DNA of 64,000 bases from Zoroaster sp. YZ-2022. Taxonomy: Eukaryota; Echinodermata; Asteroidea; Forcipulatida; Zoroasteridae. The position numbers and the translations under genes are program-made. Shown here piece after piece: positions 34,301 to 41,757 of this stretch. The stretch spans positions 2,787,057-2,851,056 of the forward strand of contig CM055822.1 in NCBI GenBank assembly GCA_029582265.1. The letters run 5' to 3'. Numbering within the stretch: the stretch's first letter is position 1; each line of letters starts with the position of its first letter. The notes beneath the pieces were generated by a model. That model worked only from the letters and a program-made list of their open reading frames with translations, ran no database searches and was not told where the DNA came from.

Positions 34301-35819
34301 AGCACTTCCATTAACCATGTCACGCTTATACAGTAAGGCAGTGGATTACATATTCAAAAGGAAAGGCCGTGAGTCTGACAAAGAAATATCGGAAGTTTTG
34401 ATCAAAATTGGAGAAGTAGCACTGAATGGACTCCTTGACCCAGAACTAAAACTTGCATTTCCAGAGTCTGCATTTGAGAAGAATACACTTGCCCTTGCAT
34501 TAAAGGTAGGCATCCTAAACAGTCTGAGGGTTTTAAAGAATTACAAATCACATAACAGCATACAATTCCTGCATAAAACTATGCAGGAATTGTGTGCTGC
34601 AAAATACTGGCAGAGCCTACCTCCAAACCAATTTCAGATTATTTTGGATCGCGTATTTGATGGAACACACAACATCAGTGATTTTGAGTATCTCCTTCGT
34701 TTTTGTTGTGGTGACAATGAAGTGTGCATGAAAAGAATCTTAATTCCACTCCTAAAGCGTAAATTAAACAAGTTGGCATTACGTTGTTATTTTGAGGGTC
34801 AGTCAAAAGAGATACCTTCAAAGACGTATATCAAGTCACTGGTTACACATACCATACACATCGATTCCAATAGTGATTTCCACTCGCTCATGTTCTTTCT
34901 GTCAAATGTTTGCAAGTCAGAGTTTGGAAGGAATTATCTTGGAATAATTAAATATATTGGATTGTATCATATATTCATAACAGAGTCAGTGGATTTATTT
35001 GCTCAAGCGCTGAGTAACATGACAAACATCCAAAGCCTTGACCTGCTGTACTGTTCACTGTCTGTCTGTGATTTGAAGACAATTCTGTTGTCCTTGAAAG
35101 ACAACACACGCTTGAATGTATTAAGTCTTTATGGTAATACAACGTTAGGAGGCACAGCTTCACAGTGGGCTCCTCATATTCAACACTTCAAAACCCTAAC
35201 ATATCTATCTATACGTGATTGTAACATACAACCTGAAGATATGGAACACATCATGAAGAATGTCAGTAAAAGCAAGAGTGAGTGTGAGGTAAGCTTCAGC
35301 TATAACAAAGCACTGGGTGGCAAGGCTGAAATATGGTCTCGTTATTTGTGTCACATGATACACAACAAGGAGCTGGACCTGAGTCAGTGCTCATTGGTAT
35401 GCAATGATATTGAACATATTGCTAATGCATTGAGTAAAATGCCCAACCTGACCGACTTGAACCTATGGAGAAACTCATCCTTAGGAGGGTCTGCCAATGT
35501 GTGGTCTCGTTATTTGTGTCTCATGATACACATTAAGATGCTGCACCTGAGTCGTTGCTCATTGGTATGCAATGATATTGAACATATTGCTAATGCATTG
35601 AGTAAAATGCCCAACCTGACCGACTTGCACCTACGGTTCAACTCATCCTTACGAGGGTCTGCCAATGTGTGGTCTCGTTATTTGTGTCTCATGAAGCACC
35701 TGCAGCTGCTGGACCTGAGTGATTGCAACTTGGATAGTAATGATGAGATCATTATTACTCAGTCCTTGAGTAAAATGACAAACCCATTTCATGTCAGATA
35801 TAAGTATAGTATAACTTGA
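25240..35819 (+). CDS. Predicted membrane-anchored NACHT-LRR (NLR-type) receptor, seven-exon model
   Basis: Exons 25240-25357, 25662-25730, 26568-26651, 28745-28828, 30247-30384, 31569-31751 and 33379-35819 all join in phase 1 and total 3117 nt (1038 residues plus stop). Residues 1-30 contain two sequons (N7, N14). Residues 31-50 form a hydrophobic helix followed by KCRRRGRQWR. A polar linker runs to about 230. Then come a NACHT domain with Walker A GKGGVGKS (340-347) and Walker B LILLDGFDEL (417-426), and LRRs from about 775 to 1025. By family knowledge, NACHT-LRR proteins are ATP-dependent switches in innate immunity. By the positive-inside rule the NACHT-LRR would be cytosolic and the N-terminus outside. 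No death-fold domain is visible. Joining the exons is inference from splice sites and phase. Upstream exons, for example with a signal peptide, cannot be excluded. Confidence 0.7.
25662..25730 (+). CDS. NLR gene exon 2: second half of TM helix and basic stop-transfer
   Basis: Acceptor TTTCATACAG|TTGC and donor TAG|GTAAGG bound 69 nt, phase 1 on both sides. It encodes FAICFGTCIFYKC followed by RRRGRQWRFI. Together with exon 1 this gives an uninterrupted 20-residue hydrophobic segment with six arginines within eight residues behind it. That the helix is restored exactly across the intron supports the join. Confidence 0.7.
   Translation: MLSVLELVFSINVGEGGDSGDL
26568..26651 (+). CDS. NLR gene exon 3: Ser/Ala-rich linker
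   Basis: Acceptor CTTTTTTCAG|GGCG and donor ACAG|GTAAAT bound 84 nt, symmetric phase 1. It encodes GRHQETSASASASADEELRE and a further eight residues; a (tctgca)n run gives the Ser-Ala repeat. No domain is recognised; it is probably a flexible linker. Confidence 0.6.
27145..27461 (+). pseudogene. Broken NACHT exon: possible truncated-isoform exon
   Basis: A plausible acceptor (TTGGTTGTAG|ATCC) in phase 1 opens DPAQDAADKTEEALRRRHM, TTGSYVQMIPWVDDD and DIFTKLIL, paralogous to the start of the final exon (DPSQVAADKCNAALKARY, TTGSYVNINPFVDDD). At the expected Walker A it reads NGRAGMRNILS, lacking the GK-S/T, and the frame stops at 27459-27461 with no obvious donor. If spliced after exon 3 it would give a protein of about 195 residues with TM helix and linker but no working ATPase. 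It may equally be a dead remnant skipped by the full-length message. Confidence 0.6.
27462..28744. other. Intronic stretch with hairpin and duplicated repeats
   Basis: It contains tandem-like 'ttttcacgaagtgacgaat' blocks (about 27860-28045) and a 91-bp hairpin at 28168-28258 (aagtatggaagcgtataacc against ggttatacgcttccgtactt). A block at 28325-28550 recurs at about 29497-29680. No additional exon was recognised. Confidence 0.5.
28745..28828 (+). CDS. NLR gene exon 4: Pro/Ser/Gln-rich linker
   Basis: Acceptor TTATTCTTCAG|ATCG and donor TCAG|GTAAAG bound 84 nt, symmetric phase 1. It encodes DRPETSQPSPSQ and then QDRDVRPKQRKTS, a polar linker without a recognised domain. The frame is open upstream of the acceptor, but that part belongs to a repeat found again at 29.5 kb, so the exon start was kept at the splice site. 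Confidence 0.55.
29011..29680. repeat. Intronic copies of two dispersed repeats
   Basis: Bases 29011-29470 match 22765-23460 and bases 29497-29680 match 28325-28550. At about 29998-30145 a roughly 85-bp block ('gaaaccctattctcccaatg') is duplicated. No exon lies here. Confidence 0.65.
30247..30384 (+). CDS. NLR gene exon 5: charged linker ending in the repeated donor
   Basis: A poly-T tract and TTGACTAG|AGAG acceptor, with ACAG|GTAAGA donor, bound 138 nt, symmetric phase 1. It encodes ERDRRDDDSIGGKHQE through DMWELDIT. The last 24 or so coding bases plus the donor are the founding unit of the minisatellite at 30355-30810, so several alternative donors follow. Using the next donor (30430) would add 15 residues in frame. 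Confidence 0.55.
30355..30810. repeat. Minisatellite of exon end plus 5' splice site, ten units of about 45 bp
   Basis: Each unit contains gggagctagacataacag followed by gtaagacatcatgctttta. Intact GTAAGA donors begin at 30385, 30430, 30521, 30611, 30656, 30701 and 30795. Units at 30472 (GTGTTA) and 30746 (GTATTA) are altered and the one near 30566 (GATAAG) is destroyed. Spacing is 45 bp except for 42- and 49-bp variants, so the reading frame stays open only over the first three units. Confidence 0.95.
31046..31327. mobile_element. TTAA MITE of the 'TTAAAGGGACAATATCG' family (282 bp)
   Basis: It starts TTAAAGGGACAATATCGTCA and ends CGATATTGTACCTTTAA, with long imperfect inverted arms that include 'catggaatcgg...ttaagatga' and 'ttaatctt...attccatg'. 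It lies in an intron of the NLR gene. Related copies are at 38113-38333 and (partial) 5101-5215. Confidence 0.8.
31569..31751 (+). CDS. NLR gene exon 6: Gln/His/Pro-rich linker
   Basis: Acceptor TTTGTACATAG|ATCC and donor ATAG|GTAATG bound 183 nt, symmetric phase 1. It encodes DPPGAGHQHTLVPYAGSLQQ and a further 41 residues ending HHAQPSI. The composition resembles disordered linkers before NACHT domains; no named domain is recognised. Confidence 0.6.
31911..32262 (+). pseudogene. Partial NACHT duplicate with internal deletion
   Basis: Bases 31911-31990 match intronic sequence at about 33060-33160 (tgagctgaaactt, ctactaatggta). They run directly into coding sequence homologous to 33880-34142, including ILLDGFDEL and RALNRKIYSECCIGVTTRPS. 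About 720 bp, covering the linker, Walker A and the exon start, are missing relative to the intact copy. After 32262 the similarity stops. It has no acceptor of its own and is best read as a deleted tandem duplicate of the final exon. Confidence 0.75.
32263..33378. other. Last intron of the NLR gene, no further exon seen
   Basis: AT-rich sequence. Bases 33060-33160 are the source or sister of the flank at 31911-31990. The acceptor ATTTTTACAG ends at 33378. Confidence 0.6.
33379..35819 (+). CDS. NLR gene exon 7: complete NACHT domain and LRRs
   Basis: The TTTTTACAG acceptor in phase 1 opens ETRPLTGDQPSHSRQ, then the pre-NACHT helical region (DPSQVAADKC, NPFVDDDERK). Walker A CGKGGVGKS is at 33717-33743 and Walker B LILLDGFDEL at 33951-33980, followed by sensor-type TTRPSHL, NPMILQLICLIW and helical NACHT-associated sequence. 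From about 35037, ribonuclease-inhibitor-like LRRs follow. The last LRRs are near-identical units of exactly 168 bp (35334, 35502, 35670). The ORF ends at TGA 35817-35819. A single large exon for NACHT plus LRR is unlike vertebrate NLRP genes, whose LRRs sit in separate exons. Codons upstream of 33379 are intronic. Confidence 0.9.
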
Positions 35820-36030
35820 TCGATTGAATGAGACACACCATGGATTTATTCTTAGATCACACATTGATTTCTTGTTCCTAACGTTAGCTTAACGTTTAAC
35901 GTTATGTAGTAGTAACAATACATTTTCCTCCTCCAATAAGAAGCTCTATGTATATACAAAACGATGCAGCTGACTTATTTACCTTTCCACACTGCTGTAT
36001 ATCATATTGTTATGTTATGAAGGAAAAACT

Positions 36031-36036
36031 AATAAA
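36031..36036 (+). terminator. Candidate polyadenylation signal of the NLR gene
   Basis: AATAAA lies 212 bp after the stop codon. A second candidate at about 38038 (aaataaaagactg followed by GT-rich sequence) would give a much longer 3' UTR. Which is used cannot be told from sequence. Confidence 0.45.
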
Positions 36037-36087
36037 GGATGGACTCGATTCCACTTGATTGAAACACTTATTTATTGCTGTACTGTA

Positions 36088-36223
36088 CAACGTAACGAAT
36101 TCGGGTCAACTCGTACCCAAGTCAACGAGTTGACCCAGGTACGAGTTGACCTGGGTAAGATGACTTGGGTACGAGTTGACTTGGGTACGAGTTGACCCGT
36201 TTCCGTCAATTCCAACGTAACGA
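36088..36223. mobile_element. Hairpin MITE with 11-bp flanking direct repeat
   Basis: The arms gggtcaactcgtacccaagt and acttgggtacgagttgaccc are inverted, with additional nested 'acgagttgac' units between. The direct repeat CAACGTAACGA flanks the block (36088-36098 and 36213-36223). Confidence 0.6.
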
Positions 36224-38112
36224 TGGTTCACGATGATATGGGAAGCCATATTGTGTAATAAGGACTAACTCTTGAGGGCGCACTTCCAATTTACACTCCA
36301 GTTTTTTTGTGTTTTTTTTTGTTGTTGAAATGTGAAGACATGACATACAAATTATGATAAACAGCTCTATTTAGTGGGATGCACCCATGCACATGGAAGC
36401 CCATTTTATGTCAGTCTCGTAAAAAAACAAGATTTTATTGAATATTAGAAATACTTTAGAATTCGCAATATGTACATTCGCAATCACTATTGTGAATAAT
36501 TATTCGCCCTCAGTGTTAACGATCGATCGTACACAGTTCCTGATCATGAGCTGGTTTCACTTCAAACATTGTCTGTTATCAAAATGATTTCAGTATCAAA
36601 CCATAAAACAACCTTGGTTACCATTGGAAACTCTATAATATGAATATTTGAAAACTATAATGAGTAAATAAAAGCCAAAGAAGTGTGAATTGTGAGCAAT
36701 GATGGAACTTAATCAATGAATTTATGAAAAATTCGTAGAATCGAAACACATGGTTTTTGGTTGTACTTGTGTGTTTCATATAAATATGTTTTTTATTTTA
36801 ATATATAATATATTTTAGGAAAGTTGTACATTAATTTATAATACAAAATACTACAGCATATAATCTATATTGAAGATCATATCGTTTTTATATTGAATAT
36901 ATTATTTATCAATTTACAAATGTTAAAGATGGATCGCCTGTGTTTTACCGGCAATTTCCAGAAGTTTGTGTGTGTATTTTGGAAGATTGATAATGTGGAC
37001 ACCAGGTTCATGTAGTATTGTTATACAGACGACAATTTATACGAATTATCAGTGGTGTAAATTTGTTAAAGGTGTGATGGATGATTCAAAATGTCCAATT
37101 CCAGTGACCCCCCCCCTTGAACGTGAATCAGTCCTAAACCCTCCCCAACACCTGAAAATGTTTTATTTATTAATTTTTTTGAATTTCAAAGGTTGAATAA
37201 TTTGATAACAATGGAAGTCCTAAATCATGTTCAAATAAGAGAATCCAAATTTTCCCAAGGAGTTTGTCCAATATTTGTTTTTTACTTGACCCAAAAGGTT
37301 AGTGAGGGTGATCCTATGGACCATCCCCCAACAAAATATTGTTATACCCCATCCCCTGGGATTTACACCCATCCAGTTTATACCTTCAAGTTTATATACA
37401 TAATATATTACACAATAATATGACTATTTTTTAACTGTTCTGAAATTGTAGAACCACGATGAACCGTTGATTTATATAATTAATGACGTCATAACCTTAC
37501 ACGTGATTTGACGTCATTATGTTATTGTATTTTTGATAGGTGTCAGATTGTCAAGCAAACCATTTATTTTCACTGATATGCCGGGATTTTAACTTTAAAC
37601 ATGAATATTCATATTTATGTCATTCTCGTATAGCCTTATACTAATTACATGATATAATATCATTATCATTATTGTGTTGATGGAAATTTCAGAGCTCAAA
37701 TAATGTCCATTGATTAAATTTTAAACTATATCTTGTTAAGTGGTTAAAGATAAAAAGTGAATTCATGAATATGTAATTAAACCATGTGACCTACATCATT
37801 ACTCATCTGTAAATAATGTATGTGTCTAAATGGTCCAATGGCTGTGACATTGTTCTACAAACTATTTAATTTTCACTTTTAGTAGTTTGTGTTTTGCGTC
37901 ATGCAATGATTGAAACAAATTCTTATTGGCCTTAATCAAAGATTGAGTTTTACTTGATAACATTTATTGCTTTTCTATGTATGTGTCGTGTGAAGACTGG
38001 AATCATAGTTTTTATAAGTCCTCGTTTGGAGTAAAGAAATAAAAGACTGTACAAAACATTAGTGTGTGTGGCTGTTGTACTTTGTCCTTTGTGAATATTA
38101 TATATAGATAGT
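36224..38112. other. Gene-free stretch, possible long 3' UTR
   Basis: AT-rich with no exon recognised. If the distal AATAAA near 38038 is used, this is the 3' untranslated region of the NLR gene. Confidence 0.4.
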
Positions 38113-38333
38113 TTAAAGGGACAATACCGTCACGATTAACAGGGCATGGAATCGGAGTACTAATTTAAGATTAACTCTGTGACTGAAAAAATACCCCATA
38201 TTTATAATAAGGTCATAACCGTTGCTGCTGCATAAATGACATAGTAATTTTCAGTCACTGTGTTCATCTTAAACTAGGCCACCGATTCCATGCCCTGTTG
38301 AAAGTCTGATCTTGACGATGTATGTCCCTTTAA
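38113..38333. mobile_element. TTAA MITE of the 'TTAAAGGGACAATACCG' family (221 bp)
   Basis: It starts TTAAAGGGACAATACCGTCA and ends TATGTCCCTTTAA. The internal arms 'catggaatcgg' and 'ccgattccatg' and 'gtgactgaaaa' and 'ttttcagtcac' are inverted, so nearly the whole element is a foldback. Confidence 0.8.
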
Positions 38334-38772
38334 AGATTGTATTGCCCGTGTTTTTGTTAGTATTTCTCACGTGATTTCCCATGTTACATCAGAGCATTGT
38401 TAAGGTATTATCCCCTTGTAGAATGAAAAACAAAATATTTGAGAATGACAAGTCTAAGTTTTACATAAACTAATAGCCTTGCTCATTAATTGAGGCGCTT
38501 AATTTCTGCTAAATCATGATTTTGATCAATAGGCCTATTCTGAGAAATATTTTATGAAAACATGGGCAATACAAGCAAAAATAGGTCTTACAAGATAAAA
38601 ATTTGGGGACCTTTTCCGATATAAATACAATCAATACCGCACCAAACTCCCACCGATATTTGTACCGATATTTTTTAATCTCAAAGCTACATTGTAATTC
38701 TAGGCCAAGGTTTATGATCTCCAGTCCAGCTGAGGGTGGTCGTGTGCGAACGCACCTCACCCCCGCTAGGAT

Positions 38773-39095
38773 CATTGGCGGATCCATGTCCGGGGGGCTA
38801 AGGGGGCTTGTAGCCCCCCCCCCCCCTCTAAAATCGTAAACAAAAATAAAAAAAATAAAAATATAAATACAACAAAAGAGAAAGAGAGAGAGAGAGAGAG
38901 GGGGGTGGGGGTGGGGAGGGGAAACGCACTCCCATTCCTACAGTGTGCGTGATAAACATATAAGGAGGTGACCTACTTAGTACTGTACTAACCGTTGCGC
39001 ATAGGAAGTGGCGGCACCCTTTGTAGTACTGAAAAATAATTGTTTTTGATTCTCAGCCCCCCCCCCCTAAAAAATGTTCTGAATCCACCCATGAA
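38773..39095. mobile_element. MITE with 'cattggcggatcc' ends, copy 2
   Basis: It starts cattggcggatccatg, followed by G- and C-runs and 'ctctaaaatcgtaaa', and ends gttctgaatccacccatg. It shares 'gagagagag', 'acgcactcccattcc' and 'gataaacat' with 18190-18405. Confidence 0.6.
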
Positions 39096-39688
39096 GAGCC
39101 CCCAGTATTTCCCCTATTATTACATAATTCTGCCACATTTTCACATTTATTCTCTGTACCCTTTGCAAAGATTTAATGTTTGAAATATGCTCCAAATATG
39201 TAGCACTGAGGTGTTTAGAAGCCTTAAACTTTATGGCCCGTAGGCCGACGCAAACCACCCCATGCCGTTTTGGATATCGGTATTGTGACGAGTTATCGTG
39301 GATTCGATTTTTTGCCGTGTATTTCGTCAAAAGGAAAGAAATTCTAGCACCTGAAGCGCAGCAGACTAGAGGCAGACTGTACTTGGCGTATACTATTTAA
39401 ACACGTGGGCGAGACACATAATATTTCCGTTCCTGTACAGTCCCCGAGTCAGTCAATATTTTTCTGACCGAAGTCATGCCGTTATTTCACTAAATAGCGT
39501 ACACTGCAAAAACTAGGGTGTTAAATTAACACCAGCGGTGTCAACTTTATTCTGCCATTGTGTTCATATTGGGTGAGGGAAAGAGAGAACCAGGAGGCAA
39601 TTCTTTACAGAGATACATTGGGCAATTAACTGGGCCGACAACTATACTTGTTAGTTAGTCACATAATGTACTTTGACATTCATTTCAG

Positions 39689-40538
39689 TTAAAGGGAAAG
39701 AACTTGGTAATGTTGGCAAAACTGCTTCCATGGGAAACATAAAAACAGTCAATCTGTGACAGTTTCGGCTCAATACGGAGTCCAAGCCATGAGAAAAGTG
39801 TGAAAAACATTCACAATATTTTATGAAAAGACTTGGAGCAAAAAGTTGGCGACGTCAACTTTCTGAAAATGTACTTAATTTGTTCGTGTATTTTTTCCGA
39901 TATAAAAACACATAATAATATTTTATGATAATCGGTGTAGGTCAAAATTAAATCAATTGTTTATCTCCCGACGCAAGAATTTCAATCTATATATAGCAGC
40001 AAAAGAAACGTCACCCCTAAAAATATTTATTATTTTCATTTGTTTAATGAAGAATATTATGAGTATGGCGTGTAACACGAACACAATGTGGCAAATTTGG
40101 TTGACCTGGCAGCCAACCATCCCACAACATTGTATATTTATTATGTTTAATAATATAATTACTTACAATTTAGGGGGTGACGTTTCTTTTGCTGTTATGT
40201 ATATATCGCAGAACCCGCTGCTATATAGGATTCTAGCCGGCCAATTATCATCGGGCAAGCTCGGTGGTCGAGAGGTTAAGACGTCTGCACTGAGTAAGCA
40301 CAGGAGGTCGTGGGTTCGAGTCGCCTGTGTAGTTTTTTCACAGACACTCGGAAAGCACTGATTATACAGTGCCTATACACACGTCGGTGTAGGTCAAAAT
40401 TAAATCAATTGTTTATCTCCCGACGCAAGAATTTCAACCTATATAATTGGTATCCACCCACTTTACATCAAGTTAGCTTTCTAAAAATAATTGTGTAATT
40501 TTGTCATCAGGTAATTACCAATGTTATACCTTCCCCTA
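39689..40538. mobile_element. Composite DNA element with nested MITE and SINE
   Basis: It starts TTAAAGGGAAAGAACTTGG and ends ATTACCAATGTTATACCTTCCCC, resembling the ends of 46859-48172. Inside are a 64-bp direct repeat (39932-39995 and 40384-40446; 'aggtcaaaattaaatcaatt'), a MITE at about 39995-40197 with inverted ends 'agcaaaagaaacgtcacccc', and a tRNA-like SINE head at 40255-40335. The nesting order is inferred. Confidence 0.5.
40255..40335 (+). repeat. tRNA-like SINE head, class II type
   Basis: The A-box-like tggtcgagaggttaagacg and B-box GGTTCGAGTC are spaced as in a class II (Leu/Ser) tRNA. Acceptor pairing is poor and a T-run follows, so it is treated as a SINE head, not a functional tRNA gene. 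Confidence 0.5.
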
Positions 40539-41084
40539 TATTATAATGTACAGATTTGGTAAGTCTTTGTGAGTTATCCGGGTTTATCTGTCTTTTGTTT
40601 TTGTTGATTGTTTGTGTTGTGATATTTTGAGATGTTGTATTACTGAATAAATAATCCAACCAATCCTATAACTTTTAAATGGAAGGAAAACTGTAAAAAA
40701 TGTGTGAGTTAACAGTAGTTTTTCTGTTGAAAAGAATCAAAATGTTACAGCAGAAATTGCTGTTTTCATGCAGATTTTCCTCTGGATATACAGAAAATAA
40801 ATGTGTCGTTTCTAAATGGTTACGTTCCTATTCTCTGTAAAGTTCCAGCAGGTCTGTTGTTGATGCACAAGGGAAAATTCTGCTGTATAACAAAGAATCT
40901 GCTGTAAAATAAAGAAGTCTCTGTAATGCCAATTGACAAAACAACTTACTGTAAATAAACAACAATTTTTTAACAGTGTATCTTATTAAAATATGAGCGA
41001 TTATCTACAAGCCAACTTGATGTGAATTATTCTGTCTCTACATGTAATGCTCCCATTTCAGAGACGGGAACTTTTTGATCAAAG

Positions 41085-41237
41085 TGGTTTACTGTTTACA
41101 CGTTTCCAGTTCGTGATATCATTTTGAAGTATAATTTAAATTACCATGTCTACGCTGATGACACGCAGCTTTACATTACGTTTAAATCTTCTCAAGAACC
41201 TGCCGATTCGTGCATTGCAACGCTAGAGAAAAAATAA
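41085..41237 (+). pseudogene. L2/CR1-like LINE reverse transcriptase fragment (YADD core)
   Basis: An open stretch encodes WFTVYTFPVRDIILKYNLNY followed by HVYADDTQLYITF and KSSQEPADSC, ending in TAA. The YADD box and surroundings are typical of L2/CR1-clade RTs. Only about 50 codons remain. A more decayed copy of the same family is at 52.5 kb. Confidence 0.8.
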
Positions 41238-41757
41238 TTTCTGATGAACAAGTATGCGTGTGTGTTGACGATAAGCAATCAGGGGCACGTTTTCGCGACC
41301 GTAACCAGAAACATGTTTGGGCCTTGGTCAGATCATTGGTGAAGCGTTTATTTTGAGAAACGTTGAACATTGAACACGTTGTAAACTGAAAACAATTTCC
41401 TGGTTACGTTCGCGTTTTCGCGTAGTTATGCCGTCTTGTTTCTGGTCAAGAATAATGACGTCGGAAACACTTTTCTGGTTAGGGTTGCGAAAACGCGGCC
41501 CGGCTTAAGGATCACCCATAATACTTTGCAATTTCCTTCATTAAGATCTTGTGGATTGTACCGGTGGGTACGAGCGAAGTAAGAACTAGGCCTACCCCCT
41601 GGGGACGCGGTTGACAAAAAAGAGATTATCGTACTTTAGACAGGTTCCAGTTGTCTCTATTGCATGCACTGCATGCACTGCATGCACGAGTCAGGTCACT
41701 CGACTACAACTCCACCTTGTTCAAATTAAATTTGGCGCTCTCGGGTATGAACTGCAG

